Below, piece after piece: positions 43,901 to 51,748 of a DNA stretch of 64,000 bases (position 1 is its first letter; the number at the start of each line of letters is the position of its first letter). Source of the stretch: Mesorhizobium koreense (GTDB lineage: Bacteria > Pseudomonadota > Alphaproteobacteria > Rhizobiales > Rhizobiaceae); assembly GCF_031656215.1 (NCBI RefSeq), contig NZ_CP134228.1:4111001-4175000 (forward strand), read 5' to 3'. The notes below the pieces were generated by a model. It had not been told where the DNA came from. It did not search any database and was given only the letters and a program-made list of their open reading frames with translations. Made by a program: the position numbers and the translations under genes.

Positions 43901-46227
43901 GTCGGATCCGAACGACTGTCGCTTCGCGTACCACGCCGCAATGCGTTCTGCGCGATATGGTCGCGACCACGGCGGGTCCGGCGGAAGATATGTCGGACCA
44001 CAGGCATCCGAAGAAGTCGCATCCGCCATGCAAGTCCCGGTATCCCCGGGATGTCCACGCCGCGCTGCCGGGCCTCAGGCGATCGGGCAATGCTCAAAAG
44101 CACCGCCCCCCGAAATTCGCCACGTTCGAGCCGTGACAGATTGTCTGCGGTGCCACTCGGATCAGGAGCTCTCCCCAACACAGTCTCATAGGCTGTATGG
44201 ATAAAGGCCTGATCGTCCAACTCCGCCAATATCTCGGCTGCTGTACGAACCTTCTTGGGCATCATCCGCAGCGTGCTCCCTGATTTCCGCCGCGATACTG
44301 GACATAGAGCCCGAATATTTGCGGCGAGATTCCATTCACCATAGTCAGCCAGAAGCTTGATCTGCGCGGAGTTTCCTAGTTTCAACAGCTCGCGCATGGT
44401 CCACTGCTCGAAGATCACGCCCTTCCCCGCATAGTTCTGCTTAGCCGCGCGTGCAAAGACCACAGGTCTCTCGGTGATCATGGCGAGACACGCGTAGGAC
44501 TCGATTTCGGCATCGCGGGCCGGGTCGTGATGGATGACCGTGAGGTGAGTCGAGCCGACAGCCTCGATCAACTCCGTGCCCGTCGATGGCAAGGGCTGGA
44601 TGGTCAGTTGCAGAGAGGGCTTATCAACAAGTTGCGCTCGCAGAGCATCCAAGCGAGCAGCTAGACCGGCCTGCTGAGCCGGCACCGCCTCGATCAGAAT
44701 GGACGCCTCCGGAAGTTCCGAGGCGATCTTCAGGACCGCGTTCTCCAACTCAGACCGCGTATCGCCGAATCCGACAAGCCAGATTGTCGGAGGTCCCTTC
44801 CGAAGACTGGACGTGACCGTGCAAAAGGGGATAATTGGCTGCCTCGCCAGCACGGTGAATGGCCCGCCTGACCACCTGGCAGGATCGTCGGTCAGTATCA
44901 CCGGCTTGGCGCCTGGCACGCCCGCCACAGCTTCCATAAGTTCAGTCGGAGCTAGCTCATCGGCCTTTGAGAACAGAATCACGTCCGGTTCGGTGTCGGC
45001 CAGGAGCAGCGGAAGATCGACAGGTGCCGCGATTCGCACGGTTTTAACGCGCCAGTCGCCGGTGCGCGCGAGCGAATTGCTCAGCCGATGGCTATAGCTG
45101 AGAAGATCACCGCCTTCGTCTTTGTCAAAATGGACGTGCAGAACCTCGATCGGCGCTAACGGGGACGCGGAACGGGGTGCCGCCGCATTCGAGGCAGGCA
45201 GCGGTAACCCGAAGCTCTCCAACATCTCATGAAAGGTGCGTCGGAAGTTTTCGCGCGACCAGTTCTGCTGCAACCGCGCCACGCCTTCGGTTGTACTCGT
45301 GAGCGCCTCTCGGAGCCCGGTTTCCGGATAGGGACGGATGTCACTGTGAATGTGACGGAACGTGTCATTTGCCAAAGTGAGAAGGGGCCGACCGGAAGCA
45401 ACTGCCTGATCAGTTGTTGCAGAGAGGCCGGTCTGCTGCCTCGTGTACATAAAGCAGTTTAGATCGTTCGCTGCACACCAATCGACAAGGGCGTCCGTAT
45501 CTAGGAAATCATAGGAGAAAACAATGTCGATACCGGGCTTGGCGATTTTCCGACACATGGCTTCAATGTGTTTCGGATATTCCTGGTCGTGGATAGCATA
45601 GAAATGGGTATATGTGCCCGGAGGAATGTTGATCCGAACCGTGGCACGATCGAACTCTCGGTTAACCAATTCGACCAAGAGTTCAAAACCCTTGCCTGGC
45701 GTTCCGAAACCGAAGGAGCCTATCACAGGTGGGCGGTCGGTAACGGACGGTAAGGGCTTACGGGGCTCGTGCTCAAGTGGCCGTGGGAATGGGAAAATTC
45801 TCGACGTCCGTTCTACATGGGGATCGAGGGCGATGTAGCCGTCGAAACCTTTCGGGGTGAGCTTGAGAGGGTCCTGAGGGTCGAGTTCAAGAACAATACA
45901 AAACTTTGGGCCGGCAAGTCGTGACAGTACCTCGATAGGTAGGATCGAGCCCATAGTAAAGAAATGCCAGTTAAATACCCAAAAATCGTACCCATCGGCC
46001 GGTTCATCAACCTCATCCGCCGACAGACGATGAATTTTTCCCTTCTTGGCAAAAAGATCAACGTCGAACATATCGAGCGACAGATAGTCGAGCCAATAGT
46101 CTTCATCTTTCGCAACGCATTCGTAGATCATCCTGCCGCTTTCGAAAATGCTGCAGTTGGCCCGGGCCGTGTTGATGAAAGCGCCTCGGGGAGTGCGGCG
46201 TCCGGACTCTCTACTCATTTTCGTCAT
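40981..46227 (-). CDS. Giant multidomain glycosyltransferase (GT4-like, DUF4214, GT4-like, GT2)
   Basis: About 1748 residues; the ATG at 46227 overlaps the preceding stop by one base (TGATG). Regions: a GT-B-like domain to about 350 (VIGSFGFGTPGKGFELL, ATTDQAVASGRPLLTL); a second GT-B-like region about 370-650; a DUF4214 module near 663-727 (DQAFIHTAYETVLGRAPDP); another GT-B-like region about 800-1380 (LLADVVLPVSYDAADDLL); and a C-terminal GT2 domain from about 1404 (KLSICLSTYNRAGWLTRNLA, VVDNASQDNTPDV, then a GDDDL metal motif). Several transferase activities in one chain are likely. Acceptors and donors are unknown. It is the longest gene in the window and shows no frameshift. Confidence 0.85.
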   Translation of the reverse strand: MTKMSRESGRRTPRGAFINTARANCSIFESGRMIYECVAKDEDYWLDYLSLDMFDVDLFAKKGKIHRLSADEVDEPADGYDFWVFNWHFFTMGSILPIEVLSRLAGPKFCIVLELDPQDPLKLTPKGFDGYIALDPHVERTSRIFPFPRPLEHEPRKPLPSVTDRPPVIGSFGFGTPGKGFELLVELVNREFDRATVRINIPPGTYTHFYAIHDQEYPKHIEAMCRKIAKPGIDIVFSYDFLDTDALVDWCAANDLNCFMYTRQQTGLSATTDQAVASGRPLLTLANDTFRHIHSDIRPYPETGLREALTSTTEGVARLQQNWSRENFRRTFHEMLESFGLPLPASNAAAPRSASPLAPIEVLHVHFDKDEGGDLLSYSHRLSNSLARTGDWRVKTVRIAAPVDLPLLLADTEPDVILFSKADELAPTELMEAVAGVPGAKPVILTDDPARWSGGPFTVLARQPIIPFCTVTSSLRKGPPTIWLVGFGDTRSELENAVLKIASELPEASILIEAVPAQQAGLAARLDALRAQLVDKPSLQLTIQPLPSTGTELIEAVGSTHLTVIHHDPARDAEIESYACLAMITERPVVFARAAKQNYAGKGVIFEQWTMRELLKLGNSAQIKLLADYGEWNLAANIRALCPVSRRKSGSTLRMMPKKVRTAAEILAELDDQAFIHTAYETVLGRAPDPSGTADNLSRLERGEFRGAVLLSIARSPEARQRGVDIPGIPGLAWRMRLLRMPVVRHIFRRTRRGRDHIAQNALRRGTRSDSRSDPTKHPPLTNEDRARNPASAPAAMPRQTVRSSLPQQIGIPLEIVATTRIERTAIDDVFLLLGVHEQFAEGVNERLRHLSTAWAARGRVRPVVWSTVSRKLHRTDIGGAALLDELTLDPSSDGGWLLASKALYADPGGTDLVGVDVVMEAHRLGLRTAFIFEGADALHKQNGHHAAKAHEEYMQALLLADVVLPVSYDAADDLLFVFTQYHFADWGPVIETVVPPPMESRPDAAAWSTYVRLIGGILRRTSDAARRIKAFYYWISPLASPPRLAFAQALGRTLAEMGVRLIPVRWNAETGDIEVAMPAGDDGSIPWSNWVDPLAHDAPKWVLAAADVTTPDLNEARSFMATRGLRLAVIFGDENRPTSQAISGIERTAYEGLAEADKILALSVDRYENLYRFLLSWRGKVHSAENRFKTLPEPTERLGTQRRIMPRRADVGALKCLVWVPAGRPEILTRILDVADKATRQTGTSLSIIVLDALTPDMDDMVGEGSTVTLDWCGGLERENALAEADFVIHAGKFGVNEPDVLDALWKGVPCVVSGCADVEPELGTVNVGFENGNSLFDAVVRIMSPAWRETLSDEAVSRPVRGWLDYARALCEELATDQRNDARQSLGKWNQQPSASLIKLAQRPKLSICLSTYNRAGWLTRNLANIYSQISGERNDLEVLVVDNASQDNTPDVVQAFFDRSNFRFHRNAKNVGMLGNLAVTAQRARGEYVWIIGDDDLTRAGCIATVLDVLHRHPRIGLVYLNYGYTSEANPLGIADLQSFLNAYNVLEPAGPDELSTVKDLAAKNENFYTAIYSHIYRRDHAMRSYCQETSGRPFSSMLTCIPTSHYVLNYMPDEAAYWIGEPSLVVNSNVSWVDYGTLFDLEQLPRAWDLAERNGADQDAVDRRRANRLWLVAMMWKDIFENDRANNSPYFNAARVLMRLKHLPEIDAYVPEMRRIYAKAHEVGHPAAGMPPSELFSAFPIPCP

Positions 46228-46643
46228 CACAGCACTACTTTCGACCGCACCCGAGCATGGCTTTTCTCTTCGACGATGGAAGATGAGGTCAGGATATTGA
46301 TTGCTCGTTTGGTGGCCGCGCGCTCGTCATTGAGACGATGGACAGCAAGAGTCGCATCAAGGAAAGCTTTCCCGAAAACGCCTCGATGCTCGAGATCACG
46401 AACCTGATTTTCCCCTTCCCATATAGCGGTGTTAACCCCCTTCAGCGTTGCTAGGAGAGGGGCAATCCCCTCGGTATCCGCAACACCCGATTGGCTGGCG
46501 ATCCCCAGGAGTAGACTTAGCTCGTGCTGGACGTGCGCAAGTTTTTCTGGATCGACCAGACGCTTCAACTTGATCTCTAGGATGCTGATCTTATCAAAGA
46601 GTTCTCCCACGGATATGGGAGCCAATATATCTACCACGACCAA
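46227..46643 (-). CDS. DUF6165 family protein
   Basis: 138 residues, beginning MVVVDILAPISVGELFDKIS, with the ISVGELFDKISILEIKLKRL motif that marks the DUF6165 family. Proteins of this family occur beside glycosyltransferases in LPS and polysaccharide loci, and no activity is known to me. It looks soluble, helical and without signal peptide. It sits between the FkbM fusion gene (8 bases after it) and the giant glycosyltransferase (1-base overlap), so it is tightly co-translated with both. A helper or complex-forming role is conceivable, but this is a guess. Confidence 0.75.
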   Translation of the reverse strand: MVVVDILAPISVGELFDKISILEIKLKRLVDPEKLAHVQHELSLLLGIASQSGVADTEGIAPLLATLKGVNTAIWEGENQVRDLEHRGVFGKAFLDATLAVHRLNDERAATKRAINILTSSSIVEEKSHARVRSKVVL

Positions 46644-46651
46644 ACTCTCCT

Positions 46652-49138
46652 CTAAGCGTGCCCGTGTCCAAGGTCGTGACTGAGCGCCTTGATCATTCCC
46701 ATGAGAATTGCCCCTTGATGCCTAAAGTCGTGTGCATTCCGCCATTGTACGGCAGCGGCGCGCACCGAGCGGCATTGCGACGTATCTTGTTCCAGATGAT
46801 GGAGTGTCTCCACGATCCCTTGCGCGATCTCGGCCGGCGAGACACCCGGCATACGAAAAACGGCATCTCCAAGATCATCGAAGATGGGAATCGGAGTGAC
46901 CAGAACGGGGCTGCCTGACGCCAGACTGAACCGTGCCGCGGCACTCGCCGCCTCGCCTGTCGCCTGATAGGAATTCACGATCAGATCCGCCTCTTGCAAT
47001 AAAAGCAAGCATTCTTCGTCCGGAAGATAGTCTGTTCGGAACTCGATTTGGCCCTCCAATTCGAGTTGGCGGATCGTTCCTCTTACCTTTTCCACCTCAG
47101 CTTCCGAGACATCGGCAGGATACTGCGCATTTAGCATCAGAAGGCGCACGGAAACCCTTTGGCCAAGTAAAATTCCCATGGCCTCCACAAGTTCGGGAAG
47201 CCCCTTCCCGGGCAGGCAGAACCCGAATGAAGCAATAAGCGCGCTGTGTCGGTTCTGTCGCGCCGCGACTGGGCGATCCGCTCCGGAAATAATGCCGAGC
47301 GGAAAGAGCGTCACATTGTCTACCAAGCCCAGCGCCTTTAGTCTGTTTATGTCGGCTTGACTGTGCGCCAGCAGGCGGTGGCACTTCCTGAGGCCGGAGA
47401 TTAGGCCAGCTAGTTGAAAGTCTGGATCTTTTTTTGAAGGGTCAACCGTGGAGTGCAGCTCCATGATGACTACAATACCACGGGCGACTGCCTCTTCGAT
47501 GAAGGCATCAAGCTCGGCGTGATTGTAGAAGCCATAATTGAAATGGATGACCAGCGCACCGACCTCATCCTGCTCTAGATTCACGAGTATGGCCGCGAGG
47601 CCATTCACACCCTTGCCCGGCCACCAGATCCTACGGCAGTTTTGTGCATCAGGCCGGATGCGAGGCTCCTGATGGGCGGCATAGACAACCACATCCTCCT
47701 GCGGCAAGCCATCGATGAGATGTGCCGCCGCGGCGGCAATGCCACATTTGACGTTCCATGTCGTTATCCATCCGACCCTGCGATGCCCGCTTAGCGACGC
47801 TGAGGGGCGGCCAGAAGCAATCGTGGCCACATCCTGCTCCGTCATCGGAGCTGCCATTGGGGAAGTTGCACGAGCGATAAAGTTGAGGGCGGTCCGCCCA
47901 GCTCTCTTGGGGGTACGATTGACCTCACACATGATGCCCTTCAGGCGCTGCACCGTGGACTGTGCCATGCCTATCTCTTGCAAGGCGAGCCCCACTCGAC
48001 CACGCATGAGTTCGCGAACGGCACGGATTGGACCCGTCACTCGCCAGGAAGTGCTGGCGCGCAATTGAGACAATTGCGCTTTCATCTCAGCCGCATGTGC
48101 AGTTGCACGCGCTTCCGCCTGCGCCGTACGTGTCTCCGCCTCTGCCACGCGCGCTTCTGACTGCGCCATGCGAGCCTCGGCCTTTGCCACGCGCGCTTCT
48201 GACTGCGCAATGCGAGCCTCTGCCTCTGCCGCATGCGCTTCCGCCCGCGCCATACGTGTTTCCGCCTCTCCCGCGCGCGCGTCAGCCTCCGCCACCGCCT
48301 GCCCCGCACGCGCTTCCGCTCGCGCCGCTCGAGCCGCTACCTTGGCAACACGCGCGTCAGCCAGCGCGATATGCGCCACCGCCTGCCCCGCCCGCTCTTC
48401 GGCCTGCCCGGCTCGCTTCTCAGCACCGACGATCCTGTTGAGATGCTCGGTGTCAGTCGCGCGAACAAAGTCATCGAACACGTTTGGCGGCGTCTCGAAC
48501 GCAGGCGACAAATCATTCCAGGACTCTGCGGCAATGTAGAAGCGATTCAAGCCATCGAACCACGCGAACCGATAGTTCGCAACTAACAGCAATGACTCCC
48601 ACACCAAATGGTTTTGCTCTTGCGAATTCGGCTTCGTCGCCTCAACCAAGACGATCCAAGGCCGATGGTTCGTAAAGTCAGCCCCGGCCAGAACGTCGCG
48701 CTCAGCTCCTTCGACGTCTATTTTCAAGAAATGAATATCTGCTGGAGCGTGCTCGGTGCAGATCGAGGCCAATGTCCGTAACGGAACCTCGTGCTCTCGG
48801 ACTTCGAATCCGGCCAATCGATGCTGCTCGGCAATGTCTCGATCCATAGTCGACATGCCGGTGCCGACCACTTCAAAGAAACGTGTGCTCCCTGTGTCGG
48901 CGCCGGCAGCGACGCCCAAAGTTACGTCCCGGGGGCGTGCTCCCGCGATGCGAGCTACATAGGGTGGATTGGCCTCGATATTAATCCCACGCCAACCACG
49001 GTCGCTAAAGGCCCGCGTGATAGAGTATTCGTCTGGGTGCGCCGCGCCCACGTCAATCCAAAACCCGTGCGGAATGTGCTTCAAAGCCCGCCAGAGCATA
49101 ACATCTTCAAAGTTTTGAGCGTACGAAATAAAAGTCAC
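46652..49138 (-). CDS. FkbM methyltransferase - coiled coil - GT4 fusion protein
   Basis: 828 residues in three parts. An FkbM-type SAM methyltransferase occupies about 1-205 (WIDVGAAHPDEYSITRAFS, FLKIDVEGAERDVLAG). An Ala/Glu/Arg-rich coiled coil with 7-residue periodicity spans about 238-360 (for example AKAEARMAQSEARVAEAETR) and ends SWRVTGPIRAVRELM. A GT4-like domain follows from about 455 (GWITTWNVKCGIAAAAAHLI, SFGFCLPGKGLPELVEAM). It could O-methylate a sugar and add another. It lies between DUF6165 and wzt. The coiled coil may set a distance, as in methyltransferase chain terminators; see findings. Confidence 0.85.
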   Translation of the reverse strand: MTFISYAQNFEDVMLWRALKHIPHGFWIDVGAAHPDEYSITRAFSDRGWRGINIEANPPYVARIAGARPRDVTLGVAAGADTGSTRFFEVVGTGMSTMDRDIAEQHRLAGFEVREHEVPLRTLASICTEHAPADIHFLKIDVEGAERDVLAGADFTNHRPWIVLVEATKPNSQEQNHLVWESLLLVANYRFAWFDGLNRFYIAAESWNDLSPAFETPPNVFDDFVRATDTEHLNRIVGAEKRAGQAEERAGQAVAHIALADARVAKVAARAARAEARAGQAVAEADARAGEAETRMARAEAHAAEAEARIAQSEARVAKAEARMAQSEARVAEAETRTAQAEARATAHAAEMKAQLSQLRASTSWRVTGPIRAVRELMRGRVGLALQEIGMAQSTVQRLKGIMCEVNRTPKRAGRTALNFIARATSPMAAPMTEQDVATIASGRPSASLSGHRRVGWITTWNVKCGIAAAAAHLIDGLPQEDVVVYAAHQEPRIRPDAQNCRRIWWPGKGVNGLAAILVNLEQDEVGALVIHFNYGFYNHAELDAFIEEAVARGIVVIMELHSTVDPSKKDPDFQLAGLISGLRKCHRLLAHSQADINRLKALGLVDNVTLFPLGIISGADRPVAARQNRHSALIASFGFCLPGKGLPELVEAMGILLGQRVSVRLLMLNAQYPADVSEAEVEKVRGTIRQLELEGQIEFRTDYLPDEECLLLLQEADLIVNSYQATGEAASAAARFSLASGSPVLVTPIPIFDDLGDAVFRMPGVSPAEIAQGIVETLHHLEQDTSQCRSVRAAAVQWRNAHDFRHQGAILMGMIKALSHDLGHGHA
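48083..48420. repeat. 21/42-bp coding tandem repeat for the coiled coil
   Basis: Within the FkbM fusion gene the DNA repeats with a period of 21 bases (7 codons), and a 42-base higher-order unit is clear: GCCACGCGCGCTTCTGACTG starts at 48144 and again at 48186. The translated unit is a heptad of the AEARVAQ type. Such repeats can gain or lose units in frame, which would change the coiled-coil length. Confidence 0.75.
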
Positions 49139-49379
49139 AGAAGATACCGTCGCGTGTAACTCTCTACCATCGAAGTTGACTCCACCGTTGCCAGATCCCG
49201 TCTTTTCCTAAGTTGACTTCATACAGACAACGGGTCAAACGCCTTGAATCAGATCCAGCTTTTTATCGTACCGTCTCATTCCATTGACAGCTTAGTTGAG
49301 TCTCGACCTGGATAAACGTAAGATTCCGCGATTGGCATCGCCTACACCTCTTCATGCTTACGTCTGTTCCAGGGCGAGC
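49139..49379. other. Intergenic stretch between the FkbM fusion and wzt
   Basis: About 241 bases separate the two minus-strand genes, the largest gap between them and their neighbours. A separate promoter for the FkbM-DUF6165-glycosyltransferase group could lie here. I see no clear terminator, operator or RNA. Confidence 0.4.
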
Positions 49380-50120
49380 TCAACCAAAATAGGCGGACAA
49401 GACCTCGTTGGTAGGGCCGTCCATCAGCACGCGACCATGCTCCATCCACAAAATGCGATTACAATTCTTCTGCAGCAACTCGCGCGAGTGGCTGGCAAGG
49501 ACCAGTATCTTGGTTGTGTCGACGATCTCGCGCAGCCGCTTGTCGGCTTTGTGCTTGAAATCCTCGTCGCCGGTGGAGAGCCATTCGTCCATGACGAGTA
49601 TTTCCGGCCGGATCGCCGTGGAAGTCGAGAAAGCTAGGCGAAGCTGCATGCCGGACGAGTAGGTCCGGAATGGCATATCGAGGAATTCACCCAATCCGGT
49701 GAACTCGGCGATCTCGTCGAATTGTTCCCGCAATTGTTCCGGCCGCATGCCCATCATGGCTGCGCGGAGCTTGATGTTTTCGCGGCCCGTCGCCTCCGGA
49801 TCGATGCCCAGCGCAATGTTTATAAGCGAGACGCACTCGCCGTGAATCTCCGCGGATCCGCCCGTCGGCTTATAGATGCCCGACAGTACGCGCAACAGTG
49901 TCGTCTTGCCGGCTCCGTTGTGGCCGACGAGGCCGATCCGGTCCCCCTCCTTCAAGGAAAGGCTGACATTCTCGAGCCCGCGTACAATGACATGGCCGTC
50001 CCCCCGGCGGTCGATTGCGCCTCCGGTCGCGACGCTAAGCACCCGGTTCTTGAGAGAGCGGCTTGCCGCGTTGAACACCGGAAATTCGACCGAGACGCCG
50101 GTCAAAGTGATGGAAACCAT
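49380..50120 (-). CDS. wzt: Polysaccharide ABC transporter ATP-binding protein (Wzt type, short form)
   Basis: 246 residues: one ABC domain with Walker A GHNGAGKTTLLRVLSG (about residues 65-80), signature YSSGMQLRLAFSTS and Walker B EILVMDEWLSTGDED. It matches O-antigen or capsule ATPases of the Wzt/RfbE/KpsT group. It lacks the C-terminal carbohydrate-binding domain (another 150-200 residues) of Wzt proteins from O8/O9a-type systems. It energises export of lipid-linked polymer with the permease seven bases upstream. Confidence 0.9.
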   Translation of the reverse strand: MVSITLTGVSVEFPVFNAASRSLKNRVLSVATGGAIDRRGDGHVIVRGLENVSLSLKEGDRIGLVGHNGAGKTTLLRVLSGIYKPTGGSAEIHGECVSLINIALGIDPEATGRENIKLRAAMMGMRPEQLREQFDEIAEFTGLGEFLDMPFRTYSSGMQLRLAFSTSTAIRPEILVMDEWLSTGDEDFKHKADKRLREIVDTTKILVLASHSRELLQKNCNRILWMEHGRVLMDGPTNEVLSAYFG

Positions 50121-50127
50121 AGGATAC

Positions 50128-50949
50128 TCAAAGCCAATAGGGAATACGGTGACGGTAGCGGCCGAACAGGAGTAGCGCGACCGTCCAGCCGACGACCGCG
50201 AACGCTATGCATGCCGCCCAATTGGTCGTGGACGGCCTCCCCCCCAGAAGCGGTTGCTGCACCACGCTGATGAGATGGTAGAAAGGGTTAAGATCCAGCA
50301 GGAGCCGCGAAAAGCCTTCCGGAAGCGTGCGTGGCATCCACATCACCGGGGTCAGGTACATAACGACCTGCAGGAGATTCTGCATCACTTGCGTCATGTC
50401 GCGATATCGGGCGCACAGCACCCCCAGAATAAGCATGATCCAGAGCAAGTTGAGCGCCAAAATGACAAAGCCAGGCAGCGCAAAGAGAACGTGCCATGAC
50501 GGAATGCGCCCGACGGCCACGAGGACCAGAGGGTATATGAGAATGTTGTGACCAAGAATGATCGCATTGCGGTATAGCGTCCGCAACACGTGAGTGAACA
50601 GCGGCATGCGTACTTGGAGGATAACGCCCTCGGCGCCAATGAAGGCAGTGCATCCCTCGTTGATCGACGACGCGATGAACCCCCAGAAAATCAGGCTGAC
50701 GCAGATGTAGGGAAGATACTCCTGCATCGGCGAACGGAAAAGCGTGCCGAAGACAAACCCGAGCGCGCCGATCATGACACCCATGTTGATGGTCAGCCAA
50801 AACGCCCCGACCCGCGAGCGTCGGTAACGCTGCGCCACGTCCTGCCAACTGAACGTCGTCGCAAGGTGATGTTTTTCGAGCGCAACGCCTATATCGGCGA
50901 ATGCCTCTGTGAGGAAGCCTGTCTGAGTCGGCAGCATATGTCCGATCAT
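50128..50949 (-). CDS. wzm: Polysaccharide ABC-2 transporter permease (Wzm type)
   Basis: 273 residues with about six hydrophobic segments, an ABC-2 permease with the N-terminal RRSRVGAFWLTINMGVMIGA segment and the amphipathic MPLFTHVLRTLYRNAI loop seen in Wzm/KpsM/RfbA proteins. It forms the inner-membrane channel for undecaprenyl-linked polymer with Wzt. Presence of Wzm/Wzt, and no Wzx flippase in the window, points to an ABC-dependent route in which the chain is completed in the cytoplasm before export. Confidence 0.9.
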   Translation of the reverse strand: MIGHMLPTQTGFLTEAFADIGVALEKHHLATTFSWQDVAQRYRRSRVGAFWLTINMGVMIGALGFVFGTLFRSPMQEYLPYICVSLIFWGFIASSINEGCTAFIGAEGVILQVRMPLFTHVLRTLYRNAIILGHNILIYPLVLVAVGRIPSWHVLFALPGFVILALNLLWIMLILGVLCARYRDMTQVMQNLLQVVMYLTPVMWMPRTLPEGFSRLLLDLNPFYHLISVVQQPLLGGRPSTTNWAACIAFAVVGWTVALLLFGRYRHRIPYWL

Positions 50950-51040
50950 GCGTGTTCTGCCCAGGCCCCGACTGTGCGCGAAAGGCGATACATTATTGGC
51001 TTAGTGACATCAAGTTGATGAACCGTCTTTGCCACTTGTT

Positions 51041-51721
51041 CTAGGCTAAACGCACGAGATTGCCGTCGCGATCTAACCATGGAGCGAGGCGGCACCGAAT
51101 CTCCAACAATACCTCTGACCTTTTTTCAAATTTCCTCCGATCCGAAATATGACGTCGGTGAAAAAAAGTCTCCTCATCGTAGTAAGTCCAACCGTGATCG
51201 ATGATATTTCTCTTTTTATTTTCGATGTTCGTTAACAAGGTTGAGACGCGCCGCTTACTAAGCTGGCGACAATCGTTCATCCATTCAACTGGACTATAGT
51301 TAGCACAGGTGTAGCGCCCGATTTTCCACGTTGAACGAAGACGGCGGCTTTCGATCTCTTCCATACCGATGACAAGGGAATGCTTTGCGATACGTTCGAA
51401 GAGACGCATCCAAGGCAGCATCACAGTATCGACGACCTCAGCCGGCTCGCCCCCAAAAGTGTTGAGCCACGACAGAACAGCATTTTCTGGCTTTCTAATG
51501 GTGCAGACCGATTTCACCAATCCGTCGCGCAGCATCCGGACCAGATCATCGTCCGCATCGTGCGCCTTATAGATAGCATGGGTAGTTTCACCCGACGTGA
51601 GCTGTTCGCGCTTATCGGCAAGGATAGAAGCAACACTCCCTCGACGCAATAACGCTCTCTTAACTACATTGAAGGAATATGTAGATCCGCTTCGAGGCAT
51701 TCCAGAGACGAAAACTATCAT
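51041..51721 (-). CDS. Sulfotransferase-like protein (PAPS-dependent, putative)
   Basis: 226 residues with a P-loop-like 5'-phosphosulfate-binding motif GMPRSGSTYSFNVV at residues 6-19, an IYKAHD segment near 50 resembling KTH, and the 3'-phosphate-binding strand CTIRKPENAVLSWLNTFGG near 74-92. These are the PAPS contacts of the sulfotransferase superfamily. It is AT-richer than its neighbours, suggesting separate origin. It lies between the methyltransferase and wzm genes, so it would act on the polymer or its precursor in the cytoplasm. No lab-characterised relative is known to me. A non-sulfotransferase P-loop role remains possible. Confidence 0.75.
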   Translation of the reverse strand: MIVFVSGMPRSGSTYSFNVVKRALLRRGSVASILADKREQLTSGETTHAIYKAHDADDDLVRMLRDGLVKSVCTIRKPENAVLSWLNTFGGEPAEVVDTVMLPWMRLFERIAKHSLVIGMEEIESRRLRSTWKIGRYTCANYSPVEWMNDCRQLSKRRVSTLLTNIENKKRNIIDHGWTYYDEETFFHRRHISDRRKFEKRSEVLLEIRCRLAPWLDRDGNLVRLA

Positions 51722-51748
51722 TCGCCGCGCCCAAGTTATTTCCTTTTT

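Noticed and set aside
48083-48420. Repeat block as a CRISPR array
   Set aside because: The period is 21 bases without unique spacers, and it encodes an in-frame coiled coil.
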